A stretch of DNA of 64,000 bases. Source: UBA1189 sp964570685 (lineage in GTDB: Bacteria > Bacteroidota > Bacteroidia > Bacteroidales > Bacteroidaceae). Shown piece by piece: positions 7,993 to 16,060 of the stretch. The translations under genes and the position numbers were made by a program. Positions within the stretch are counted from its first letter, which is position 1. The number at the start of each line of letters is the position of its first letter. Below the pieces are notes generated by a model. That model was not told the DNA's origin. It saw only the letters and a program-made list of their open reading frames with translations, and did no database searches. The DNA lies in assembly GCA_964570685.1 (NCBI GenBank), contig CAZMZC010000001.1:1-64000 (forward strand), written 5' to 3'.

Positions 7993-9540
7993 ATGTCTGT
8001 TGTTGACCAAAAACGTATTGCCAAGAACACAGCCTTGTTGTATGTAAGGATGCTGTTCATCATGGTTATCAGTCTGTATACCTCACGTGTTATCTTGGGG
8101 ACATTGGGAGAGGTCGATTTTGGTTTGTACAATGTTATTGGAAGTATCGTTGTTTCTTTTTCGTTTCTCAATGGGGTAATGTCTTCTGCATGTAGTAGAT
8201 ATTTTGCCATTGAAATAGGACGAAATAACCAGCAAGCATTGAATAAGGTCTTCAATCTCAATGTGACGATATTCGTGATTATTGGTATTGTCATTCTTAT
8301 TCTCTCGGAAACCATCGGTTTATGGTTCTTGAACAACAAGATGGTAATACCTGCCGACAGAATCGTTTCAGCGCAATGGGTGTATCAGTGCTCTGTCATT
8401 GCTTTTGTTGTCAATATGATTACAACACCATACCGATCTGTTGTGACTGCGCGGGAGGACATGAAGGTGTATGCATATTGCAGTGTAGTGGAAGCAATAC
8501 TGAAGTTGTTGATAGTATATGTTCTTGCGATTTCTCCAGTAGATAAGCTGTCATTGTATGCAGTACTTACCTTATTCCTTTCTATAGGAATAGGTGCATT
8601 TTATCATTTTTATTGCCGGCACCATTATCAAGAATGTTGTTTCTGTTTTTGCTTTGATAAAGTGCTATTTGTTGAGATATTGCACTATACCAAATGGCAA
8701 GTGCTGGGTGCTATTGCGGAAATTGGTAAAAATTCAGGTGTTAATGTGATTTTGAATATGTTTTTCGGAGGAGCAGCAGTAAATGCAGCACGAGGAATAG
8801 CCTACCAAGTCAATATGAACATCAACCAGTTTGTACAGAATTTTGTAGTGTCATTTAATCCACAAATAATCAAATCTTATGCTGTTGGACAGAATAAGGA
8901 AATGATGGATTTGGTCTTTTCGAGTTCAAAGATTTCCTATTATCTGCTTTATATCCTAGTCTTACCGATTTATCTTGAGATTGAGCCAATATTAAGCATC
9001 TGGTTAGGAGAGGTGCCCCAATATACTGCAATATTCTGCAAGCTTACCCTGTTGGCCTCCTTGGTAGACTCCTTGTCCTACTCGTTGGCTACGGCAGTGC
9101 GTGCTACAGGAAATGTCAAACAATTTCAGTTATTGGTGAGCGGAACGCTTTTGTTGGTGGTACCTTTGTCATATGCTATGGGTAAATGGGGAAGATGCGA
9201 GCCTGTTGATATATTCCTTTTGGTATTGATTATTGCGGTCATAGCTCAGGTGTTGCGTATTTATGTGATGATGCGATTACATAAAATGAATTTGATGGAA
9301 TATTTCTATAGGGTGATAGCTCCTGTGATTGGAGTCTCATTATTATCTATTCCGATTCCCGTTGTTACCAAATATTTCCTTTCTGAATCAATTTTGAGTT
9401 CTTTACTAATTATAGCTTTGAGTCTTTTATCAGCAGGCATATCGATTTTTCTTATAGGACTGACCAGATCTGAAAAAAAGAAATTGCAGGATAGTATAAA
9501 GCAAATAGCAAAAAAAAATGGTTGGAGAAAAGTATGTTGA
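7993..9540 (+). CDS. Wzx-type polysaccharide flippase
   Basis: Integral membrane protein of 515 aa with about 12-14 hydrophobic segments, of the MOP/MATE superfamily. The N-terminus ALLYVRMLFIMVISLYTSRV and the segment VILGTLGEVDFGLYNVIGS are typical of O-antigen/capsule exporters. It would flip undecaprenyl-linked repeat units across the inner membrane. It starts 14 bp after the TagF-like gene. Base composition here is clearly more AT-rich than in the flanking housekeeping genes. An A9 tract at 9510-9518 lies in the last codons. Confidence 0.9.
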   Translation: MSVVDQKRIAKNTALLYVRMLFIMVISLYTSRVILGTLGEVDFGLYNVIGSIVVSFSFLNGVMSSACSRYFAIEIGRNNQQALNKVFNLNVTIFVIIGIVILILSETIGLWFLNNKMVIPADRIVSAQWVYQCSVIAFVVNMITTPYRSVVTAREDMKVYAYCSVVEAILKLLIVYVLAISPVDKLSLYAVLTLFLSIGIGAFYHFYCRHHYQECCFCFCFDKVLFVEILHYTKWQVLGAIAEIGKNSGVNVILNMFFGGAAVNAARGIAYQVNMNINQFVQNFVVSFNPQIIKSYAVGQNKEMMDLVFSSSKISYYLLYILVLPIYLEIEPILSIWLGEVPQYTAIFCKLTLLASLVDSLSYSLATAVRATGNVKQFQLLVSGTLLLVVPLSYAMGKWGRCEPVDIFLLVLIIAVIAQVLRIYVMMRLHKMNLMEYFYRVIAPVIGVSLLSIPIPVVTKYFLSESILSSLLIIALSLLSAGISIFLIGLTRSEKKKLQDSIKQIAKKNGWRKVC

Positions 9541-9562
9541 ATCATTTAGTCGCATGTATATT

Positions 9563-10363
9563 ATGATAGATCTACTCACACAGCAAGCTTTGCGGAAGCA
9601 ATACAATCCAGAAGGCTCCTCTCTTCGCAGATTGCAGTTGCAAATGTTAGATATACTCATTGAATTTGATCGGATTTGTCAGAAACATCAGATTCCTTAC
9701 TGGTTAGATGCAGGAACACTCTTAGGAGCTGTAAGGCATGGAGGATTTATTCCTTGGGATGATGATCTGGACATATGCATGTCTCGTAGAGATTATGATA
9801 GATTCCGAAAGATATGTGTCGATGAGTTGGCGGCCCCATACAAGTTGCGAGACATTGGTGCTGCGGACAACAATTACTCCTATTGGGCAAAGATTGTTGA
9901 TGAAACTGTAGTGATGCGTAGAAAACTGAGTAATCCGACAAGAGTCCTTCAATATAATATCTGGTTGGACATATTTGTTGTGGAGAGTGGCAGTGTAGAT
10001 ACTAAGCATAGAATAGAGCCTATATATGGCAAATGCCTTAGAAGGAAAAATAAGCAAATAACTGATGGGCGACTAAACTATATTCTTGCTACACTTCTCT
10101 TACCTATCATAAATGGCGGAATCAGGCTCCTTCGTTTATGGAACAGGGTAGCGCACAAGAATGAATATATATATATATATGGTGTGCCATTCTATCCTAA
10201 ACACTTGAAGGAATACACTTTCCCACTTTCTACCATTTCGTTTGAAGGACATCGGTTCTGCGCTCCAGGTGCCCCGGATGGGTACTTGAGGACATTTTAT
10301 GGAGACTATGAGTCAATACCTTCTGTAGAGAAGCGGATAACACACGATTTTTTGTTAGATTAG
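9563..10363 (+). CDS. LicD-family phosphotransferase
   Basis: Nucleotidyltransferase-fold protein of 267 aa that transfers a phospho-alcohol from a CDP-activated donor onto a glycan. The family signature is complete: WLDAGTLLGAVRHGG and WDDDLDI with Asp66, Asp67, Asp68 and Asp70. LicD enzymes add phosphocholine. The related eukaryotic fukutin and FKRP transfer ribitol 5-phosphate from CDP-ribitol, which fits the CDP-ribitol synthase candidate at 12497. ATG 9563 (MIDLLTQ) was chosen because it matches the usual LicD N-terminus; in-frame ATGs at 9518 (overlapping the flippase gene) and 9554 are alternatives. An (AT)8 repeat at 10165-10180 lies in the coding sequence. Confidence 0.88.
   Translation: MIDLLTQQALRKQYNPEGSSLRRLQLQMLDILIEFDRICQKHQIPYWLDAGTLLGAVRHGGFIPWDDDLDICMSRRDYDRFRKICVDELAAPYKLRDIGAADNNYSYWAKIVDETVVMRRKLSNPTRVLQYNIWLDIFVVESGSVDTKHRIEPIYGKCLRRKNKQITDGRLNYILATLLLPIINGGIRLLRLWNRVAHKNEYIYIYGVPFYPKHLKEYTFPLSTISFEGHRFCAPGAPDGYLRTFYGDYESIPSVEKRITHDFLLD
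10165..10180 (+). repeat. (AT)8 dinucleotide repeat within licD-like gene
   Basis: Eight AT units in coding sequence specify alternating Tyr and Ile. Gain or loss of one unit would shift the frame about 60 codons before the stop. No other dinucleotide run of this length was noticed in the window. Confidence 0.8.
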
Positions 10364-10428
10364 GGGAAAAGAGAATTCCTTTATCAAACTTATTCTATTA
10401 TTAGTATCGTATTCTTGTGTTTATTTTG

Positions 10429-10436
10429 TACATTTG
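10429..10436 (+). promoter_or_regulatory. Internal -7 element before the DUF2284 gene
   Basis: TACATTTG fits TAnnTTTG and lies 36 nt before the ATG at 10472, in a 108-bp AT-rich gap. A matching -33 is not evident. It may allow separate transcription of the downstream part of the locus. Confidence 0.4.
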
Positions 10437-10471
10437 TCGTGCTGATAGAATGATTATTGTAGAAAAATAGT

Positions 10472-11002
10472 ATGGAAACGAGCGAAATCAGATCTTGTTT
10501 GACTCTACAGTATCCCAATATGGAACTTGTTGAGATAGACAAGACTACATTTGTATTTGAGGAGAGAGTGAAGCAGAAATGTTTTCACTGCAAAAACTAT
10601 GGATATAAATGGACATGCCCCCCCCGACTACCTCAAGTAGATTATCCTATGATGTTTCAAGAATATGATCATGCAGCCGTCTTAATCTACAAAGCGCCGA
10701 TTTGTGATTCCAATTTTGAGGAGGAACGTTTCAAATCCACCAATCAATTGCATAAAGCTTTATTGTATTTAGAGAAGGTGTTATATGAGAACAATAGTCC
10801 GATGGCTCTTTCTTTTATTGGTGGGAGTTGTAAATTGTGTAAAAATGGATGCAATAAAGAGAAATGTGTCAACCCCTATTTGTCAAGAATCCCATGGGAA
10901 GCAACAGGATGCAATGTCGTGAAAACGTTGAAGAAGAATGGTATTGAGGTGGCATTCCCACTTACTGATTATATCTATAGATATGGCCTTTTTTTATGGT
11001 AA
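10472..11002 (+). CDS. DUF2284-like cysteine-rich metal-binding protein
   Basis: 176-aa soluble protein of unknown function. Two cysteine clusters suggest an iron-sulfur or other metal site: Cys37, Cys40 and Cys49 (CFHCKNYGYKWTCPP), and Cys120, Cys123, Cys127 and Cys132 (CKLCKNGCNKEKC). The pattern matches predicted metal-binding proteins of the DUF2284 type. It sits between the LicD-like and LicC-like genes with tight downstream spacing (19 bp), so it is part of the polysaccharide locus, but no redox step there is obvious. A C8 tract (10618-10625) runs through the codons for Cys49-Pro-Pro-Arg. Function not assigned. Confidence 0.75.
   Translation: METSEIRSCLTLQYPNMELVEIDKTTFVFEERVKQKCFHCKNYGYKWTCPPRLPQVDYPMMFQEYDHAAVLIYKAPICDSNFEEERFKSTNQLHKALLYLEKVLYENNSPMALSFIGGSCKLCKNGCNKEKCVNPYLSRIPWEATGCNVVKTLKKNGIEVAFPLTDYIYRYGLFLW
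10618..10625 (+). repeat. C8 homopolymer in coding sequence
   Basis: Eight consecutive C residues encode the CPPR motif of the metal-binding protein. A one-base slip here would truncate the product near residue 52. This is the longest C/G homopolymer I noticed in the locus. Confidence 0.8.
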
Positions 11003-11021
11003 CAATTAAATAAGTATTGAA

Positions 11022-11741
11022 ATGGAATATATAATATTAGCAGCAGGAGTAGGGTCACGCCTATATCCTTACACGAAGAATAGTCCCAAATGTTTGGTAA
11101 AGGTGACAAATGAGGAGACTGTCATTGAACGGGCAGTTCGTCTGATTGAGAAGTACGATAAGAAAGCCAATATCACCATTGTTTTAGGATTTCAATATAG
11201 AATTGTACAAGAGCTTCTAGGAGACCGTTGCAACTATATAGTAAATCCATTCTATAAGGTAACTAATAGCATTGCCTCTCTATGGTTTGCTAAGGATATT
11301 CTACAAAAAGGAGATGATACGGTGATTATGAATGCCGATATTGTTTTTTCAGAACTATACGCCAAGGAAATATGCTCATTTCCTGGCGATTCGGTGATTT
11401 ACTACGATTCATCAATACGTGCTAATGGAGATTACAATGTTCAAGAGATTGATAATCAAATGGTCGTGATGGGAAAGGAATTGGAAGAATATAGCGGAGA
11501 GTATGCCGGAATAACGAAATTCACAAAAGACGATGTCGCTATCCTGCTCTCTGAAATTAATAATATGGTCTTTGATGATTTATATGATCAATGGTACGAG
11601 AATGCATTGGTGCAGATGTCTCTAAATGATAGGAGAACATTTAAGACTTTTGATGTGGCGGAATTTGAATGGTCTGAAATAGATTCAATAGGCAATCTAA
11701 TGAAGATACGTACAATTATAAAGAATGAAGCCGTGATGTGA
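11022..11741 (+). CDS. LicC-like nucleotidyltransferase
   Basis: 239-aa nucleotidyltransferase of the GT-A-like NTP_transferase type. The N-terminal pyrophosphorylase loop is ILAAGVGSR (residues 5-13) followed by PKCLVKV. MNADIVF supplies a metal-binding Asp near residue 105, and the C-terminal FEWSEIDSIGNL matches the family pattern W-x-E-I-D. The closest recognisable type is LicC phosphocholine cytidylyltransferase, which makes CDP-choline. No choline kinase (LicA) or choline transporter (LicB) is in the window, so another phospho-alcohol or sugar phosphate is possible. It ends one base before the next gene. Confidence 0.82.
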   Translation: MEYIILAAGVGSRLYPYTKNSPKCLVKVTNEETVIERAVRLIEKYDKKANITIVLGFQYRIVQELLGDRCNYIVNPFYKVTNSIASLWFAKDILQKGDDTVIMNADIVFSELYAKEICSFPGDSVIYYDSSIRANGDYNVQEIDNQMVVMGKELEEYSGEYAGITKFTKDDVAILLSEINNMVFDDLYDQWYENALVQMSLNDRRTFKTFDVAEFEWSEIDSIGNLMKIRTIIKNEAVM

Positions 11742-11742
11742 G

Positions 11743-12489
11743 ATGCACGTACCAATATCGAAGGTGTCTATGAAAAGAGCTCTAGTTACAGGTGGAACCA
11801 AGGGTATAGGATTGGGTATTGTTAGAATGTTGATAGAGGAGGGCTATTACACAATCATAACGTATTCAAGTGATCAACAGGCTGCTATATGTTGTGAAAG
11901 AGAATTGTCTCTTATTACTCAAGACTATGAAATCATTCAAGCAGATCAGAATGACTATGATTCATTGCGGGCATTGGTCGCACATGTGTGTCAATCTGGA
12001 CGTATAGATTGTTTGGTATGTAATGCTGGAACAACATTGCGTAAAGACATAATCTCTATATCGAACGAAGAATGGGAAAGTGTTATGAACGTGAATGTCA
12101 ATAGTAACTTCTATTTAATTCGTGATTTGTATAACAACTTTTCCAGTCAAGCGCGTATTGTACTGATTGGCTCCGTATTAGGTATATATCCTCATTCCTC
12201 TTCTTTGGCGTATGGCGTGACCAAAGCAGCTGTCCATGCTCTTGCTAAGAATCTAGTCAAGAGTTTTGAAGGTACAATGATAACTGTGAATGCTATTGCA
12301 CCAGGTTTCGTTGAAACTGAATGGCAAAAGGATAAACCGGAAGAAATTAGAAACAATATTTACTCTAAAACTGCAGCAGGGCGATTTGCCGCGATTGATG
12401 AGGTGGCAGATGTTGTACGTCTATGTATAAACAACTCTTATTTGAATGGAAGTATTATAGAAATAGACGGAGGATATTGTTATAAATAG
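11743..12489 (+). CDS. Short-chain dehydrogenase/reductase
   Basis: Classical Rossmann-fold SDR of up to 248 aa. The cofactor motif is TGGTKGIG (residues 16-23), the NAG motif is CNAGTT, and the catalytic pair is Tyr157-x3-Lys161. FabG-like reductases in polysaccharide loci often reduce a keto-sugar or a sugar-phosphate aldehyde; the substrate is not readable. It may pair with the LicC-like gene, one intergenic base away, just as the next gene fuses a cytidylyltransferase with an SDR. ATG 11770 (MKRALVTGG) is an equally plausible start, with 11743 adding nine residues. Confidence 0.85.
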   Translation: MHVPISKVSMKRALVTGGTKGIGLGIVRMLIEEGYYTIITYSSDQQAAICCERELSLITQDYEIIQADQNDYDSLRALVAHVCQSGRIDCLVCNAGTTLRKDIISISNEEWESVMNVNVNSNFYLIRDLYNNFSSQARIVLIGSVLGIYPHSSSLAYGVTKAAVHALAKNLVKSFEGTMITVNAIAPGFVETEWQKDKPEEIRNNIYSKTAAGRFAAIDEVADVVRLCINNSYLNGSIIEIDGGYCYK

Positions 12490-12496
12490 GAATTTT

Positions 12497-13867
12497 ATGA
12501 GGAACATAGGAATTATTCTCGCAGGAGGTGTCGGCGCCCGTTCGGGGCTTGCTATGCCTAAACAGTTTTTCAAAGTTGCAGGTAAGACCGTGATGGAACA
12601 TACTGTCGACGCGTTTGAGCGTCATCCACAGATCGATGAGATTGCACTTGTTGTCAATGAAATGTACCTTCGTGATGTGGAGTCCATGATTTTACGCAAC
12701 AAGTGGGCGAAAGTGAAAAAGGTTCTCTTGGGTGGCCAAGAACGTTATCATTCAAGTTTGGCAGCAATCAAGGCCTATGACCATGCTGAATATAATCTTA
12801 TCTTCCACGATGCCGTGCGTCCATTGCTCAGCCAACGTATTATTGACGATGTGATAGAAGCGATGGAGCACTACAATGCCGTAGATGTGGCAGTACCCGC
12901 TACAGATACCATCATTCAAGTTGATGAAAAAGGTGAATTCATAGACAATATCCCTAATCGACGCAATCTTCGCCGTGGGCAAACACCTCAGGCATTCAAG
13001 CAAGGAGTTATCAAGAGGGCTTATGAGATAGCATTGCAGGATCCGAACTTCGTTTCGTCGGATGATTGCGGAACAGTAGTTAAATATCTTCCTGGTGAGA
13101 AGGTGTATGTTGTGCAGGGGGAAGAATCAAATATCAAGCTAACCTATAAGGAAGATTCTTATCTGATGGACAAATTGTTCCAATTGCGTACTACTTCCAT
13201 TACCCATGATACAGACCTGTCACAAATACGCGGGAAGGTAATTGTTATATTTGGAGGGAATTCTGGCATTGGGGAAGAAATGGTGCATTTGGCACAAGCC
13301 AATGGGGCCAAAGTGTATTCCTTCTCTCGCGGAACAACAGGTACGGATATTGGGGATAGAGATGCCGTTCGGTTGGCTTTGCAGAGAGTTTACACTGATG
13401 AATTGCGTATAGACTATATTGTTAATACTGCTGCTATTCTAATAAAAGAACCACTCATTACGATGGATGATGAGGTTCTTGATGCAATGATTCGTACCAA
13501 CTATGACGGTATGGTGAATGTGGCTATAGAGGGATTCTCCTACTTGAAAGAGAGCAAAGGGCAATTGTTGCTCTATACCTCAAGTTCATATACCCGTGGG
13601 CGTGCATTCTATAGTATCTATTCGTCTACTAAAGCTGCCGTTGTCAATTTTATGCAAGCATTGGCACAGGAGTGGGAGGGTGATGGTATTCGTATTAATG
13701 TCATCAATCCCGAACGGACGAAGACGCCAATGCGTGTCAAGAACTTTGGCAGCGAACCGGAGGGAACTCTATTGGATGCCACTAAAGTCGCGGAAGTATC
13801 GTTGGCTACATTGCTGAGCAATATGACGGGACAGGTCATTGATGTGCGTCGTGATAAAGAAGAATAA
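12497..13867 (+). CDS. Bifunctional ribulose-5-P reductase/CDP-ribitol synthase (Bcs1/Acs1-like)
   Basis: 456-aa two-domain cytosolic enzyme. Residues about 1-230 are an IspD/TarI-type cytidylyltransferase: LAGGVGARSGLAMPKQF, FHDAVRPLL, and RRGQTPQAF. Residues about 245-456 are an SDR with GGNSGIG (253-259) and catalytic Tyr375-x3-Lys379. This order matches Haemophilus Bcs1/Acs1, which reduces ribulose 5-phosphate to ribitol 5-phosphate and couples it to CTP. The product would be CDP-ribitol for the LicD-like (9563) or TagF-like (6707) transferases. A different alditol is possible. Spacing to both neighbours is under 20 bp. Confidence 0.88.
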   Translation: MRNIGIILAGGVGARSGLAMPKQFFKVAGKTVMEHTVDAFERHPQIDEIALVVNEMYLRDVESMILRNKWAKVKKVLLGGQERYHSSLAAIKAYDHAEYNLIFHDAVRPLLSQRIIDDVIEAMEHYNAVDVAVPATDTIIQVDEKGEFIDNIPNRRNLRRGQTPQAFKQGVIKRAYEIALQDPNFVSSDDCGTVVKYLPGEKVYVVQGEESNIKLTYKEDSYLMDKLFQLRTTSITHDTDLSQIRGKVIVIFGGNSGIGEEMVHLAQANGAKVYSFSRGTTGTDIGDRDAVRLALQRVYTDELRIDYIVNTAAILIKEPLITMDDEVLDAMIRTNYDGMVNVAIEGFSYLKESKGQLLLYTSSSYTRGRAFYSIYSSTKAAVVNFMQALAQEWEGDGIRINVINPERTKTPMRVKNFGSEPEGTLLDATKVAEVSLATLLSNMTGQVIDVRRDKEE

Positions 13868-13885
13868 TAGCACTCACTACAGTTT

Positions 13886-14926
13886 ATGACATCTCCTGCC
13901 GATAGTGTGAAGAAAAGACGTGACTCCAACATGGAGTTGTTGCGTATTGTTGCGATGCTATTGGTATGCGTTGTTCATGCTAATTTTCGAGCGCTTCCTG
14001 TCCCTACTTATGAGGAAGTGTACACTAATGTCAGTTCCTATATTCTTCGCTATTTTACGGAAAGCATATCTATTATCTGTGTCAACCTTTTTGTCCTACT
14101 TTCGGGTTGGTATGGGCTTCAACTGAAGTTAGGGAGGTTGAAAGAACTTATTCTTCAGGTTTTATTTTTCTCATTACTCGGTGCGGTCATCTATTATGCA
14201 ATGCATCCTTACGAGTTCTCTTTCAAAGAGGCAATCAGTAATATTTTATTATCGGGGAGATGGGATTATTGGTTTGTAAAATCATACTTAGGTCTTTATA
14301 TATTTGCGCCAGTACTAAACGCTTTTGTGGCGTATGCTGACAAGAAACAATACCAAACAGTTTTGATTGTTTTCTTCATGTTTCAGACGATTTATGCCTT
14401 TATCTTTTGGGATGGAGCATCATATTTACAGAACGGGTATTCTGCCCTATCTTTCATGGGATTGTATTTGTTGGCTCGTTATGTACGTCTTTATCCTCTT
14501 CGGATTTGGCAACTGCCCCGTGCTTATGATCTTGCCATATATGTAGGAATCTCATTATTTACCACTCTGGCAGCGTTTATTCTGCAACGCTATAACCTGC
14601 CAACGGGAAATCTATACTATTATTCCTCGCCTTTGGTCATTGTGTCTGCTTTGCATTTCATGCTATTTTTTACGAAAATACATTTTCAGAGTGGTGTCGT
14701 CAATTGGATAGCGGGGTCTACTTTTGCTGTTTATCTATTACATTCGAATCCTTATCTGGCTTCGAAGTATTATGATGATGTTATCATGTGTTGGTATCAG
14801 GAATTGCCTTTGTGGCCATTCCTTCTTCATGTGATATCCTTCATCTTGACAGTTTTCATCATTGCAGTATTGCTTGATAAGGCATATGCTGCATTCGTTA
14901 GGACTTTAAGAGGAAAGTTGAAATGA
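13886..14926 (+). CDS. Acyltransferase family 3 membrane protein
   Basis: 346-aa polytopic membrane protein with roughly ten hydrophobic segments. The N-terminal RDSNMELLRIVAMLLVCVVHA carries the conserved early Arg and His of the acyltransferase-3 family (OafA/WecH type), which O-acetylate sugars using cytosolic acetyl-CoA. It probably decorates the glycan made by this locus. Its 3' end overlaps the next gene by 4 bp, so translation is likely coupled. A polymerase (Wzy) is the main alternative for a polytopic protein here, but the N-terminal motif favours acyltransferase. Confidence 0.85.
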   Translation: MTSPADSVKKRRDSNMELLRIVAMLLVCVVHANFRALPVPTYEEVYTNVSSYILRYFTESISIICVNLFVLLSGWYGLQLKLGRLKELILQVLFFSLLGAVIYYAMHPYEFSFKEAISNILLSGRWDYWFVKSYLGLYIFAPVLNAFVAYADKKQYQTVLIVFFMFQTIYAFIFWDGASYLQNGYSALSFMGLYLLARYVRLYPLRIWQLPRAYDLAIYVGISLFTTLAAFILQRYNLPTGNLYYYSSPLVIVSALHFMLFFTKIHFQSGVVNWIAGSTFAVYLLHSNPYLASKYYDDVIMCWYQELPLWPFLLHVISFILTVFIIAVLLDKAYAAFVRTLRGKLK

Positions 14927-16056
14927 AAAAGCGTTTCTATACATTGTCATTGACTCCATACCCTATTGACTTGTCAAAAGACCCGGGTATGATACCTTAT
15001 TATTTGCATCGTTTGGGATATGAATCTCACTTTGTCTCATTTATCAGACCAGATGCAACCGATGCGTTTCAGAACCAGATTGAGGGTGTCACTCTTCACT
15101 ATTTGGGTGAGCAGAAACTTCCTCGGCATCCACAGCTTATGATGTGCTGTCGCAAGGCATTGGTATTTATCTTAAAATTCAGGAAAAGCATAGACATCCT
15201 TAACCTTTACTATCTGAAACATTCCATGATATATGGATTGTTCTATAAATTGGTGCATCCCAAAGGATGTTTGTATGTCAAGGTGGATATGAATGTAAAT
15301 GCCTTCGAGAAAGAAAGCCGGCAGGCGCTACATTTTATACGGCGGTTCGTGTACAAGCTATATTTGCACTATATTGTCGACAAGGTCACCGTAGAGTCGT
15401 CTTCTGGATATGCTCTTTTTCAAGAGCAGTTTAATTTACCCTCATCAAAGCTAATGTATATGCCCAATGGCGTTGATGATATTTATCTAGAAAGGGTACC
15501 CCCTATACCCTTCGAACGGAAGCGGAATATCTTGATTACCGTTGGACGTATTGGTGCACCAGAAAAGCAACATGAGTTACTGCTCGAAGCGTGCAGACAT
15601 ATTGATTGGAAGGATGATTGGGAACTTCATCTGATAGGACCTGTGGAAGATAGCTTCAAGTCTTATGTAACAGAGTTTGTCAGCGAGACGCATTTGGAGA
15701 ATCGCATAAAGTTCATTGGAGCAATCTACGAGAGAGAGAAACTCTTTCAATACTATAATTGCGCGAAGATATTCTGTATGACTTCTCGTTACGAAAGTTT
15801 TGGATTTGTCTGCGCTGAAGCCTTGAGTTATGGCAATTACTTGCTGACAACCCCCGTATCCGCTGCTACGGATTTTGTACCGAATGACGGAATCGGGAAG
15901 ATTATCAATACGGCTAAAGAACTGGCAGAAGAGGTGAATGACTTGATTGCAAATCCTGAAAAGTTGTCGACAACCTACTCGTCCATCATCAACCATTCGA
16001 AATCATTCCGTTGGTCTGCTATTTGCAGAAGTTTGGATGCTTTTCTTCGCCCGTAG
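14923..16056 (+). CDS. Glycosyltransferase family 4
   Basis: 377-aa GT-B glycosyltransferase. The Glycos_transf_1 half begins near residue 195 (ITVGRIGAPEKQHELLLEA) and contains the retaining-enzyme segment SRYESFGFVCAEALSYG with the family's E-x7-E spacing. It would transfer a sugar from an NDP donor to the lipid-linked oligosaccharide at the inner membrane. It overlaps the acyltransferase by ATGA. It converges with the GT2 gene at 16061, only 4 bp apart. Confidence 0.92.
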   Translation: MKKRFYTLSLTPYPIDLSKDPGMIPYYLHRLGYESHFVSFIRPDATDAFQNQIEGVTLHYLGEQKLPRHPQLMMCCRKALVFILKFRKSIDILNLYYLKHSMIYGLFYKLVHPKGCLYVKVDMNVNAFEKESRQALHFIRRFVYKLYLHYIVDKVTVESSSGYALFQEQFNLPSSKLMYMPNGVDDIYLERVPPIPFERKRNILITVGRIGAPEKQHELLLEACRHIDWKDDWELHLIGPVEDSFKSYVTEFVSETHLENRIKFIGAIYEREKLFQYYNCAKIFCMTSRYESFGFVCAEALSYGNYLLTTPVSAATDFVPNDGIGKIINTAKELAEEVNDLIANPEKLSTTYSSIINHSKSFRWSAICRSLDAFLRP

Positions 16057-16060
16057 CGCA

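Noticed and set aside
11022..11741. Complete phosphocholine (lic) pathway
   Set aside because: Only LicC- and LicD-like genes are present; LicA and LicB are absent from the window, so phosphocholine cannot be claimed.
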